Shown here piece by piece: positions 49,623-61,599 of a DNA stretch of 64,000 nt. A model generated the notes under the pieces. The model did not search any database and was not told where the DNA came from. It was given only the letters and a program-made list of their open reading frames with translations. A program made the position numbers and the translations under genes. This stretch comes from Cephalotus follicularis (lineage: Eukaryota > Streptophyta > Magnoliopsida > Oxalidales > Cephalotaceae). Each line of letters starts with the position of its first letter. Within the stretch, counting starts at the first letter, position 1. The stretch covers positions 62,001 through 126,000 of the forward strand of contig BDDD01001487.1 in the NCBI GenBank assembly GCA_001972305.1, written 5' to 3'.

Positions 49623-50143
49623 GTTTTTTTTTACATGAAAACTTGATCGCTTTCTTTTGTCATATCAGTTGACCAGTACAGACCTCAACCACTTGTGCAA
49701 ATGCATTGAACCCTAGACTTCGGATTGTCTCCCTACTCCACAAATTGGAGAAGTGGGCCTTCACAAGGGGGCATGGGAAATAAATTGCTTTTAGAACCTC
49801 TTGTAATGAGATGATAATTAGTTTAACCACTTGAGCTATCCCTTGTGCTTACTTGGTAAATTTCTTTCAAATAACGATGCCTTAATAAAGTAAATAAATA
49901 GAAAATAGGAGTATATAAAAAAATGTGAAATATGTTGTCAATTGTTTCGTACAAGGCATTTTTGGATGTTATTCATTTTAGAAAATTATTCAAGTATATT
50001 GTATATAATTTGTATCATCTTAATTTAATCTTGGAAATATACAAAACAAATTAAATAAGCTTAATATAAATGTAGGGTTACTTATACCTAGTAATGGCTC
50101 GTTCAAATATATATTTTTTGAGTTGCATAATGATTTGATATTC
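49623..50143 (-). other. Short unassigned stretch with tRNA-like boxes
   Basis: Minus strand contains GATAGCTCAAGTGGTTAAAC (box A-like) near 49840 and GAGGTTCTAAAAG (weak box B-like) near 49800, possibly a decayed SINE. The rest is AT-rich with no gene seen. Confidence 0.3.
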
Positions 50144-52027
50144 TGTAACACCCCGCACCCAGTAGAGGTCCATAATGCCACATCAATCCGATACAGTCTC
50201 TTAATCCATAAGTTGGGTATTAGTTAAGTCTATTCCATAGTACGGAAATCCATAAGAATTTAAACTTTCAATACATGTGAATATGAATGTACATAAATTC
50301 CATTCGATTACTCTTAAACATTAATACAAATCTTTTACATAACATGCATAAGTCGTACAATTCTGTATATTACAAAATGAGTCCAAATATAACATAAAAT
50401 CCATAATAATGTCTCTTCCTTGAACCCTTGCTCCAAGCATCTTTACCCTCACTAATTGTTATACCCTTGACCACTACCACTTGTCCCTGTTTCATCTGAA
50501 CATGATCACATAAAAGTGATCCATCCCTAAGGATGGGATAGCCATGTGGCCAAGCAGGAATAACCCCATACATAATGGAATGAATGAACAATTATAAACA
50601 GTTATATGCGTGACATATCATGATACGTGATAACAATTATGGTTAACAAATTTTTATACATAACAATCTCATACCGACATATATACAAATCGTTAACCTA
50701 AACATACATTCTTATCCATACATCTATCAGATAAACAAAAGGCCAACCAAATATATAACACCGTCGCATACCAGTGTATATAACAAGTTAACCTAATCAT
50801 ACAATTAAGTCTAAACCCCATTTTTCAAGGTGGCACAAGCTCAAGGTTTAGAACATCCAGTTACCTACCATTGATATCGATAGGAGTTCAAGTTACAAGC
50901 TCACTCTACGGTAAACACCTATAGACTCTCCCTTACCCTTACTATATCGTCTTGATTCTAGGAAGAAACCTAGCTAAAGCCTTTACATGGGTCTAGGAAA
51001 GAACTCGGAAGAAAATCATATTGAAAACATTTCTTGAAAATATTTTAAAATCTGAAATAGGCCTTAAGCGAAGATGCTCTGAGCTTTGACGTCAACGTTT
51101 TGCGCTAAGCGTCTACAATCAAGTCTAAGCATTATCGCCTAAAGTAGTCAGTAGGTTTTGAACTTATTTTTCAAAGCCTAATCTGCGATGCTCAAGGCTA
51201 AGCGTCATCGTTTAGATAAACACTGCCAAAGAAAGGCTAAGAATTGATGGTTTGTAAAATGATTCAACTTTAAAATATCCTCTAAGCGGCGATGCACACA
51301 TGCTAGGCGTCAACACTTAAAGTTGCAGAAATAAAAATTCTGCACTTTCAACTTATCAAATCCATTTCTTTCTTCGAATCCTTTCAAATCTACTTCAATG
51401 TAAGTCCTATTAGTCATTTCTATACCATTAAAACTTTTTATCCCATGAAATTTGTCCATTTTAAAAACCCCTTTTTATAACCTATAAACCCTAATCCATC
51501 CAATCATTCAATTTCAATCATCAATTCAGTGCATATATGTGCATACAAGTGTGAATCATAAGCATATTTAGGTGGAGAAGTTTTCTACCAAAGATTGAAG
51601 CTTGATCTTTGATTCCTAAGATGAGAGTTTGAGAAAAAACTCAAGTTCTTGGTATATGCAGCTTCAATCTTGTGTTCATACAAGGTTTGGTCAATCATAC
51701 ACCCATTCCTCTTGATTCCCTCTTGGTTCAGTACGTTTGGCGACATTTTTTAGAGATAGAGAAGCGAGAGAATGGTGAGAGAGAGGAATAAATGTGAGAA
51801 AATGAAATTATTTAAGTGTTTAGGTTCCATTTATACTCTCTCAACTAATATATACCCCCATGCATAACTAATACCGTAAACATATATACAAACATAACAT
51901 ATGGGTATTGAAAATACCCCATACCACCCATAACAATATGCATAATCATTATTCAGATTATTCATATACCATGTAATTATGATGCAATAAATGATAAAGC
52001 AAACGGGGACTGTTTCGGGACGTTACA
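50144..52027 (-). mobile_element. Family A LTR A3, apparently complete
   Basis: Starts TGTAACACCCCGCACCC and ends GGGACGTTACA, with no coding domains. On the minus strand GAGTATAAATGG near 51825 and CT-rich sequence after it suggest a promoter, so the LTR is probably in minus orientation. Flanking pentamers (tattc and ccaga) do not match, so it may come from exchange between elements. A TCGA-type array lies at 51060-51320. Confidence 0.7.
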
Positions 52028-52259
52028 CCAGAGGTGGACTCCAGGGACACCCTCTAATGCTAAAGTCAATACAGAAAGAAAGAAGTATGTGTGAAAAGCT
52101 CAAGAAAATGTATGAATTACTCAAGAGTTTCAAAAATCAAACCTGGACCTGTGTGAATGAAGGTCAATTTATATTAGTGAAGGTACATTATCTTGGTTGA
52201 GTTAGAATTGTGCATAGATTGGGATGTTTTCCCTTTTTGGGAATCTTAGGAGGATCCTG
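52028..52259 (+). other. Unassigned stretch between two LTRs
   Basis: A plus-strand open stretch encodes MLKSIQKERSMCEKLKKMYE and LLKSFKNQTWTCVNEGQFI and is followed by a GTACAT donor-like site near 52185. I do not recognise the family. It could be a remnant host exon interrupted by the solo LTR at 52260 or part of an older element. Confidence 0.3.
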
Positions 52260-53659
52260 TGTAACACCCCGCGCCCGCAGAACGGACACATGGCATTACT
52301 CTCAATCCAATACACAATACAGTGGTCAGGACTAGCAATATAAAAATACGGAAAAACTTAAAACTTTTCAATACATGTCATATGCGGAAGATACAGTACT
52401 AATGAACATTCATGCGATACAATACGGTACAGTACCAGTCATTATAATACAACACTTATTCAGTTACAATATTGTGTCAGCCATTTCATTCTGATACATT
52501 TCCATACAATACTAGTCTTCAGTCTCATCGGTACAACCGTAAGACGGCTCTGTCACATCCAAATGATCATGCGGTCGCACCGAAACTTCAATCCTTCTGT
52601 CCGCTGCTACCTACTGCCCTATCTATGCCGCACATAAAAGTACAACACAGCCCCACCCCGAGGGATGGGGTTAGCCACAAGGCTACGCAGAAACCCCATG
52701 CAGCATGTATGCATGTACAATGTGCAATATCGGTGATAGTTTACGCAATATAAATGTGCAGTGTACAATATCAATGCATGATATGGCAAATGCATGAATA
52801 CAGTTGGCGATCTACTATCCGTATGTCACTGGCCCATAATAGAGCATATGGATAGGATCTATATCAATCAATCAATGACAGATACTCAATGGTGGTGCAT
52901 CAAACACCCAATCAATCAATCAATCATATCCTATAGAGCATGCGACCTCGGTCAGTACAGTGTCAATCAGTAGCAATGATCAATCCCACGGAAGGTAGTC
53001 CTTCGATAAAGGTGGGAGATCTACCCATTTGTTTCAAACTGATCAGGTTTGGGACTCATAGGTCTTCCAGCCGACGGCTGGGTCAATACAGTATCGATGA
53101 GCTACAACCATTGGGGAGCTACTATACCGTTATGGAGCTACGACCCTCCGGGAGCATCAATCGTCAATCAGTAACAGTACTGATCGTCAGCAGATCAATA
53201 CGATAATTGACGTGATCGACAAAATAGGTGGACAAAGTCGACAACCTAACATGCTGATGCGGGTCATAAGGTCACTCTATAGGATCCATACAATACAATC
53301 AATCAATCTATCAATACAATGCCGATAAGTGGTAATGTCTAATGGAGAAATGGAAATGAGCGTCCAAAGCTCCAAACTTAGACTCATAACACTTATGGCT
53401 CAATCAATCAATTAGTCAGTCAGTAGCCAATAGATGGTAACAATCGAATCAACGAGATAGAAAGGAATGTTTATCCAGTTGATGAAAGGCACTGGATCAT
53501 CGCCTATGGCTCACTCCGTCACTCTATCAATTTATCAATCCAATCTTTGAAAACCATAGAAAACTATATTTCAAACGCTTGAATACCTCAAGTGAGGCTC
53601 CGGTCAAGCGGAAATGTGAAAAGGGGTTGAAAACCAGCTTTAAAACAGTTAAAATTCCA

Positions 53660-54010
53660 TTCTGCACTGTAGGCGTCGATGTCTTTGGCGAAAGACATAG
53701 ATGCGTTTCAGGCAATTCTTTAAAACTGTAGAAGGACATCGATGTCTTTGTAAGAAATCGATGTCTTTCTCTATTTGAATAGAGATCTGGCTTAAAGACG
53801 TTGATGTCTTTGGGAAAAGACGTCGACGCGTTTCATTAAAAATAACCTGTAAATGCGCATTGATGTTCGGTATCGATGTCTTCTTCTTCAAAAAAAAAAA
53901 GAAAAATCATAGGCAAAGACGTCAATGCCTTTGAAAGACATCGATGTTTTTGCTGCAGAAAACAAGGATGCGGCATTTCAATCAAAAGACATCGATGTCC
54001 ATGGGCTAGG
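53660..54010. repeat. ATCGAT palindrome array in the solo LTR
   Basis: About fifteen degenerate copies of AAAGACATCGATGTCTTT at irregular spacing. Confidence 0.8.
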
Positions 54011-54634
54011 AATCGATGTCTTTGCTGGGCAGATTAGATTTTATGCAGAAAAATAGTCAAATCTCAAGTCAAAAACCCATTAAAACCCATTCTTTGAAAA
54101 CCAAGTGTTAAAGTCAATCATTTGAGGTTAGTAAAACAAGTTACAACATTCAATTTAAAATTCCTATCATTCTGTGTATCAATTAGGTCAAGGATTTAAT
54201 AAAAACCCTAAAACCTACAATTCACTCAATACATTCATTCAATCATGCAATTCAATCATTCAATCAATAAAAATTGTAGGTAATTCAAGTAAGAAGTCCT
54301 ACCTATTATAGCAGCTTTAACGGTTGAACAAATAATCGATCAAAGCCGGAGATTCCCAAGCCCACTCTCTTTTCTTGTTCAATTGGTATGCTACAGCTTG
54401 CACATGCTATCTTTGTTAATGGAGGAAACCAAGTCCAGAGCTGCTATGGAGGTTACTCAGCTAGGGAGAGAGGAGAAGTGTAGAGAGAGAGGAAGATGGG
54501 GTGAAAATGAGAGAAAAGAGGTGAGGAATTGACTTATATAGTCAATTCACTATCTCTCCGATACTCAGTCCAAAATCCCGACTATACATGCATACGTTCC
54601 ATACCATAACCGATAGGTACATATTTATTTCATG

Positions 54635-54745
54635 CCGGTACAATTCAATACGGTCCAGTACAAGTCAATACAGTACAATTTGGTTCAATACAATTCAATA
54701 CAGTACAATTTGGTTCAATACAATTTAATACGGTACGGTACAGTA
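54635..54745. repeat. Short tandem repeat near the LTR end
   Basis: Repeats of 'caatacagtacaatttggtt' and 'caatacaattcaatac', in the part that would be U3 upstream of the TATA motif if the LTR is read on the minus strand. Confidence 0.85.
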
Positions 54746-54794
54746 CAAAGTATGCATGAACAGTACAAAAAGGAATTTGGGGCGTTACATCCTG

Positions 54795-55150
54795 CCTCCC
54801 TGATTTTAGGGATTTAGCATTATCAAGAACTCTAGAAGAATCTTTCTGAGATATCCTTTCATAATTGATGAGATTTATTATAGTCAGGATATTCCTCATT
54901 AATTTATGGTCTATCCTCATGGCACATTATGAATGGTCCAAAATTTTACCCATATCAAAGTCTGACCAATGCAATCATTAAAATGATAGCTTTGTATAAA
55001 TAAGAGGTATCATGGCAAGATTCAAACATCAGTTACGATTAGAAATGGCAATCAAAAGTATCAATCAATATAAATAAATAGAGGGAGAGAAATGGCAATC
55101 AAAAGTGTCAATAAATATAGATAAATAAAGAGATAGATTGAGATTGTTAC
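54795..55150. other. Unassigned stretch right of the solo LTR
   Basis: Before the solo LTR inserted this joined 52028-52259. No gene is recognised; two copies of 'gagaaatggcaatcaaaagt'-like sequence lie near 55040-55120. Confidence 0.4.
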
Positions 55151-55440
55151 ATGTATAGTTATCAGAATTTGACCGATGATTAACTCGGTTAAGACTCCGG
55201 ATCAATGGCTCAATGGTCCAACTGGTGGACCAATAGGTCAATTGACAAAAATAAATAATATTGATTCAACCGATTCGGTGTAACCCAAGTCGGGCAATTG
55301 GTTTAGATCAACTCTAGTTCATCAGATTGACATCGGATTGATTATAAAAGTGATCAAATACCTAACTCGAATCAGTTCATCGATCAAACTAGCTGGCCTG
55401 ATCTGGGCCAAATAATAGTGATTAATTACTTTTGATCGCA
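55150..55440. mobile_element. Possible short DNA-transposon-derived repeat
   Basis: Sequence rich in 'aaccgattcggt'- and 'aatggtccaactggtggacc'-like palindromic pieces, a style common in plant MITEs. No convincing terminal repeats or target duplication, so tentative. Confidence 0.3.
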
Positions 55441-55755
55441 AAAGGCAAAGAGAGGATCAATCTCTTAGTATTCACTATCGCAAGAGAGACACTTATTTTT
55501 ATCACCCAAGAGATGCAGTTTTTTTCTTGCCTTTTGTTTTGAAGAAGTTGTTTTCCAGTTTTGAAACATGTATTTTCCGTTGGTTAGAAAGTATTTTACT
55601 TTGGGTTATTTTCTTAATTGTCCCAAAAATTAAAAAAATAAGAAAAATATCAATTTAACACCCCCATATTATAGCCTTTTCTCAACTTGATGTACATTTT
55701 TTTTTTCATAAATAAGCGTACCATATTTAGTATAGTCACAATTTGATGCACTCCA

Positions 55756-56028
55756 TTTACAAAAAACCTTCTAAGATTTGGACTCATTAACACTTTACCC
55801 CCTATGTTTTCAAATATTAAATATACCCCATTGACTTACAATTTATACTTATAACACAGGTGGTTAATAGTTAAATGAACTCAAACATGAGGGAGTTAAT
55901 CATTAACGTACTCAAACCTGAGGGGATTAATGTTTAAACGGACTCAAACCTGATGGGGTTTTTGTAATATTTAAAAATATATGGGGCAAAGTGTTAATGA
56001 GTCACAACCTCATGGGAGTTTTTGTATT
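55756..56028. mobile_element. MITE with long terminal inverted repeats
   Basis: The left arm (55758-55820) and the reverse complement of the right arm (55965-56026) share 'gactcattaacacttt' followed by a CCCC block and 'aaatatta', about 60 bp with about 80 percent identity by eye. The middle has repeats of 'gaactcaaac' and 'gagggagttaat'. Length about 270 bp, no coding capacity. The family is not assigned. Confidence 0.7.
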
Positions 56029-56666
56029 TTACCCTAAACCTTAAAACGACTTTATTTTAGGGGTAAATTGAAAAATTCCCAATCTAACACCCCCCGTCAA
56101 ATCCCAATTTAGCGCCCTAGAAATAAATATTATTTTTAATATATAGAATTATTTTTAAAAATAATTATTTACAAAAATGATAAAAAAAAGTTATTGAGTT
56201 TTCAATTATGAATATTCAAAAATATATAAAAAAAATTAAAAAAAAATACTTCTAGATTTCTCTCCTAATTTGTTGGTCTAAAAAAACTAAATTTGAAAAT
56301 TTTGGTACCCAAGTTTTATTGAACTAAGTAATGTTAATCGGTTGAAGTTAATTATTGGTAAAATTATGGTATCAATAAGTACGTATTTAAATGCCCAAAC
56401 TATCAACAATAGATATTGATTGATTGATTAAATTAATTAACATTGTTATCAGTTTTCTTTTAAAAAATATAATGGTAGTTTTATAAAGTCCAACATCAAT
56501 AAGTAATTATCAAAATAATTCCTCTTAATTAACTAATCAATAAAATTTATAAAATATCGTACATACTTAAAGTTATATATATATATATATTATTTGATTA
56601 AATTTCATGCAACTCACTGTGTTTATTTCATGGTAAAAATACTATTTTTTTACACCATTATTATTT
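56029..56666. other. AT-rich stretch without a gene
   Basis: Very AT-rich, with a short (TA)n run near 56573-56590. No gene or element recognised. Confidence 0.6.
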
Positions 56667-57236
56667 TGTAAAACTGAATTATGTGAAATTGAGACATAGA
56701 ATTTTTGCACGCTCATAATCATATATGATACGGGTAAAATTTGGCTCATAAACTCTGTCACGTGTCATCGAAAAAATGAGACAGATGTCATCCAGAGACC
56801 AAGACACGTGGTTGGGCGTTACCAGACCCAAAGAATCACACATAATAGCGTATGGACGCCAAATACGGTGGAAAATCAGGGATATACCCGAGATTCTCGG
56901 ACATTTCCTTAGAGGATACATATCAGTTTCGAAAATAAAACAATCAGTTGGAATTTGACTCCGATAAATACAGGAATCAACCACATAATCCAGGTCAGCC
57001 ATTTTTATATACTAAAGCACCATGTGATTGTATTCTTGATTGCCTTGTCTAACTTAAGCATCAGAGTGTCCCAAGGAGCACACCCTCCTGGACCTATGAT
57101 CTATTTGCTAACTTGTGCAGGGAATACAGTCACACCACCATCCACATTTTCTTCTCGGAGATTTCGCAGTGTTTCTCTCAACAAATCAAAGTCTTACAAG
57201 TGGGATACTATTGAGTAGAGGATTTCTGTATTAACA
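56667..57236 (+). repeat. Tat element 5' LTR
   Basis: Ends ...TTAACA two bases before the primer-binding site. TATA-like 'tttttatatact' near 57003. The left end is uncertain (TGTAAAAC at 56667 or TGTGAAAT at 56682). Confidence 0.6.
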
Positions 57237-57238
57237 GT

Positions 57239-57256
57239 TGGCGCCGTCTGTGGGAA
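57239..57256 (+). other. Tat element primer-binding site
   Basis: TGGCGCCGTCTGTGGGAA, the tRNA-complementary site commonly found in Tat-lineage Gypsy elements, next to the LTR end. Confidence 0.9.
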
Positions 57257-57281
57257 ACGCAGCAAAAAGCTACTAAGAATC

Positions 57282-58890
57282 ATGCCGAGAAGAACCAACA
57301 ACTCTGGAGCCACAGGCAGCCGAGCACTCGAGATTCCCCCTCCTGATGCCGGTCAAGTTGCGGCTCCCGAGAAAGCTCCCATCACTGGGGAGCAATTTAG
57401 TCAGCTTCTCAAGGGAGTGGAGTGCCTCACAAACATGTTGGCCACCAGTTTAGCCAACCAGGACCAGGTCGGACCTGCCCAACCAGTCGGCCGAGGACAA
57501 TCTGGTCGGCACAGGACGGCTCCTGAGAATCAATGCCCCTGGGCTAAGGCGAAACCCAACGAGGGGGGTCATGCTCCCCCCGAGGCGGTCAGGGGTTGAT
57601 ACACCCTTGAGGAGGAGAGTTGAGATTAATACATCTCAGAGGGCGAAGTCATCAACTGACAGAGATCACAACAATGATCCTCAGCCCCAGTATCCCGAGC
57701 GTGAACGAATGGAGGTGGATCACCCAGCGGGTGCCGAGGAGGCCCGAGGACATTCCCATGCATCGCGCATGACTGAGATGGTGCACGGGAGTAGGTCAGC
57801 ACATTCAGCCACTTTGGCTGGGTATTCACATGTTTCTAGTAGGACTAGGAACATAAAAGATTTTGAGCTAGCAATGAACAGAAGGCTTGCAGAGATGGAG
57901 AAAAGGCTCCGAGGAGCCGAGCAGCCAAGAGGATATCTGTCTGAGGTGCGCAACATTAATGCCACTCCTTTCACATCCGAAATCATGAAGGAGCGTATCC
58001 CTAAGGGATTCCGGTTCAAGAGTCTCAAGGAGTATTATGGGTCCACGGACCCCATTCAGCACATGCGCTACTACACACAGGTTATGCTAGTGCACCAGGC
58101 TTCGGACGCGATCCTTTGCTGAGGATTCCCGGCAACACTGACTGGAGCTACCCAGTCGTGATATTCTACCTTGGTAGAGGGATCGGTGGCGAATTTTGAG
58201 CAGTTTACGGAACTGTTCATGGTCAAGTTCCTCAACAGCACCACACAGAGGAGAAACTCAACCCATTTGATCAACGTGATGCAAGGGAGAGATGGGTCAC
58301 TGAGAGACTACCTCACCAGATTCAACAAGGAGACTCTTACAGTGAAACACCTAGAGCCGTCCTTCGCTCTAGCAGCTCTGAATAGTGGGCTGAAAGACAA
58401 CTCCCCATTCAATTTCTCCTTGCTAAAGAAGCCCGCGATGGATATGGCAAACCTGCTGAGGAGAGCAGAGAAATATGTCAATGCCGAAGAGGCGATGGCA
58501 GCTAGGAAGCAAAAAACATCCTGGTCGGGCCATCAGGTGGAAAAAGGGGAGCATTCACGAAATGCTCTCGGAAAGAAAGAGAAGAGGAATGAGAGGTCCG
58601 AGCTCCACAGGGATGAACTCAGACACAAGCTCTCCAAGAGAGAGGAGTCATCAATGGGAGGGGCACCCATCCCAGCTTATAACAATTTCGCCCATCTCCT
58701 GGAGTCACGCACCAGGATACTTGCCGTGGCAAAGGATAAGGTCCCCATCCAATGGCCTGCACCAATGAGGTCTTCAGCTGAGAAGTGAGATATAGAAAAA
58801 TATTGTCGGTACCATCGTGATCACGGGCACGATACCGAGGAGTGCAGGCAACTAAAGAATCAGATAGAGGACCTAATTCGCAAAGGGCAC
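57282..58890 (+). pseudogene. Tat element gag region
   Basis: Starts MPRRTNNSGATGSRALEIPP shortly after the primer site. Capsid-type domain at about 57960-58500 (FEQFTELFMVKFLNSTTQRR; GSLRDYLTRFNKETL; DMANLLRRAEKYVNAEEAM) and a zinc-knuckle-like CRYHRDHGHDTEEC near 58805, as in Tat gag proteins. Fossil. Confidence 0.85.
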
Positions 58891-60520
58891 CTACGCAAGT
58901 ATATGGATAGGAATGCTCATCAGGAAAGGAGGGAGCGAAGAGAGGAAGGTCCACAGCAACCAGAGGAGCAGCAGCAGAAGCCCGGAGGTGTCATCCACAC
59001 CATCTCTGGAGGGGTCGCATTTGGTGGCGACCATAAAAATTCTAGAAAGGCCTATGGAAGGCAATCCCTTACTGTGCAACAGTATAATCATAGCAAAAGG
59101 TTGAAAACAGGAGGAGATAATGAGGTGATATCCTTCTCTGAGGCAGACTATGAGGGAGTACGTCTCCCTCATGATGATCCAGTGGTGGTAACTCTTCTGG
59201 TGGAACTTTTTATTATGAAGAGGATCCTTATTGATAGCGAGAGTTTGGCCGAAATCCTGTACAAACATGCATTTGATCAACTAAGGATACCGACCGACCA
59301 GCTAAAGCCCGTGAAAACCCCACTAGTCAGCTTTAAAGGGGAGATGGTCCATCCTCTAGGATCCATCAACTTGTTCGTGGTTGCAGGCACCCAGGTGCAG
59401 ATGATATTTCTAGTAGTGGACACACCAAGCCCGTACAATGCCATAGTCGGGCGACCAGGTTTGAACTTGATGGAGGCAATAGTGTCTACGAGACATTTGG
59501 TGATGAAATTCCCAACGAGGTTTGGCGAGGGGGAAGTCCGAGGAGATCAACAGGTAGCAAGGCATCGCTACAAAACTATCGTGATGGACAAGGGAAAGGA
59601 GAAGGCTTTGTCCGTAACAAATGTGGAGCTAAGAGGGGATGTGGAGCCCGAGCATCCACATCCTGTTGAAGAAGTGCTACAAGTGCCCTTGGAGGAGGGT
59701 AATGAAGAAAGAATTATCCAAGTCGGCTCACAACTTGGAGAGGTGGAGAAAGAGGAACTTATAACGTTCCTCAGAAGTAATAAAGATGTGTTTGCCTGGT
59801 CGGCAAAGGAGGTGCCCGGGATCAGCACAAAAGTAATGGTGCACAAGCTAAGCGTGGATCCTATGAGGCCTCCGACTAGGCAGAAAAAAAGGAACTTCAC
59901 TCCCGAGAGGCAGCAAGTAATAGCTGAGGAGGTGAGCAAGCTATTGGAAGCGAGGTTCATCAGGGAAGTACACTATTCTGACTGGCTGGCTAACCCGGTC
60001 CTAGTCAAGAAAGCAAATGGCAAGTGGAGGATGTGCATTGACTTTACTGACCTCAATAAGGCATGTCTGAAGGATCACTTCCCTCTCCCGAAGATTGATC
60101 AGTTGGTGGATGCAACCTCGGGTTACAGGATGCTAAGCTTCTTGGACGCCTACTCGGGATATAACCAAATCCCCATGTATGGGCCCGATGAGAACAAGAT
60201 AGCTTTCATCATTGACAGAGGCATGTACTGTTACAGAGCCATGCCCTTTGGATTGAAGAATGCCGGGGCGACCTACCAACGGTTGATCAACAAGATCTTT
60301 GAGCCTCAGATCGGGAGAAACATGGAGGTTTACATTGACGACATGCTCGTCAAGATGTTGGCAAGGAGTCCCCACATTAAAGACTTGGAGGAAACTTTTG
60401 GAGTGTTAAGAAGATATAAGATGAAGCTCAATCCTTCTAAGTGTATTTTTGGGGTCACCTATGGTAAGTTCCTTGGATTCATGGTCTCAAGTAGAGGAAT
60501 AAAGGCCAATCAGTAGAAAA
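58890..60520 (+). pseudogene. Tat element protease and reverse transcriptase
   Basis: Protease-like region at about 59100-59560 (ILIDSESLAEILY; PYNAIVGRPGLNLMEAIVST) and reverse transcriptase at about 59880-60520 (KANGKWRMCIDFTDLNKAC; FLDAYSGYNQIPM; MPFGLKNAGATYQRLINKIF; YIDDMLVK). The YIDD motif is intact. These mature the polyprotein and copy RNA into DNA. Fossil. Confidence 0.9.
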
Positions 60521-60529
60521 TTTTGGCAA

Positions 60530-61570
60530 ATCAGAGCATGAGGCTTCATCAGACTATCGGGGACATACAGACGTTGAATGGAAGAATAGCACCCCTGAGT
60601 AGATTTGTCTCAAAGTCGGCTGAGAAGTGTCTCCTTTTTTTCAAAGTATTAAGAGATCTTATGGGATTTTCTTGGTCGGATAAGTGTCAAGAAGCCTTCG
60701 ACAAGTTGAAGAAATACCTGGCTTCCCCTCCTCTAATTTCAAAACCTAAGGACGAGGAAGACTTGTATTTGTACCTTGCGGCAACAACGGGCGAGGTGAG
60801 TGAAGTGCTTGTTTGAGAAGAGGAGAAAGTTCAGAGGCCAGTATACTACGTCAGCAAGGCCTTAAATGATGCTGAGGGGAGGTATCCAGAAGTGGAAAAT
60901 TTTTCTTATGCCCTAATCATAGCTGCGAGGAAGCTAAAGCCATACTTTCAAGCCCATGCCATCAAGGTCCTGTCCGACCAACCACTAAGACAAGTCCTAG
61001 CAAAGCCAGACATCTCGGGAAAGCTGATCAAGTGGTCGGTTGAGTTGGGCGAGTATGACGTGAAGTTCGAAGCTAGACTAGCAATAAAACCACAGGTCTT
61101 GGCAGATTTTGTCAGAGATCATACACTTACGGAGTGTATGGAAGAAGACACCTCTGAAGAAGAGTAGGGGTTGTGGAAGTTATCTGTGGATGGCTCATCC
61201 TGCGTCTCTGGCGGTGGAGCAGGGTTGGTGTTGACTAGTATATATGGGTGGACCTTGGAGTATTCTCCGAGATTCGAATTCAAGGCCACAAACAATGAAG
61301 CCAAGTGGGAAGCTCTGATCGTCGGGCTGACAATTGTGAATCACTTGGAGGTTCAAAAAATAGAAGCCTCCAGTGATTCTCAGCTGGTAGTTGGTTTGGT
61401 GAGTTGGGAGTATGAAGCCAGAGAAGATTCTATGGCTAAGTACTTAGCACATATCCAGAGTTTGAAGTCGGCCTTCCAAGTGCTTAGAGTCTTGAAGGTG
61501 CCTAGAGCAGAAAATGCCCGAGCAGACCAGTTGTCCAAATTAGCAACAGCGGAGGAATTACAGAAAAATC
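60530..61570 (+). pseudogene. Tat element RNase H and archaeal-type RNase H
   Basis: Retroviral-type RNase H at about 60640-61090 (FSWSDKCQEAFDKLKKYL; YYVSKALNDAEGRYPE) followed by a second, archaeal/plant-type RNase H at about 61170-61570 (LSVDGSSCVSGGGAGLVL; TNNEAKWEALIVGL; SDSQLVVGLV; ENARADQLSKLA). The tandem arrangement is known from the Tat lineage. Fossil. Confidence 0.87.
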
Positions 61571-61599
61571 AAACCGTGCTTACGGACTATCTGGATAGG

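Larger units (their letters stand above)
52260..54789 (-). mobile_element. Solo LTR, family A-related
   Basis: Starts TGTAACACCCCGCGCCC, ends GGGGCGTTACA, and is flanked by the 5-bp target duplication tcctg (52255-52259 and 54790-54794). No internal domains. Minus strand has CTATATAAGTC near 54535 followed by CT-rich sequence. A TCGA-type array with ATCGAT cores is at 53660-54010. Confidence 0.88.

Noticed and set aside
56679-57218. Open frames of 87-107 residues on both strands
   Set aside because: They lie in the Tat element LTR and show no domain.
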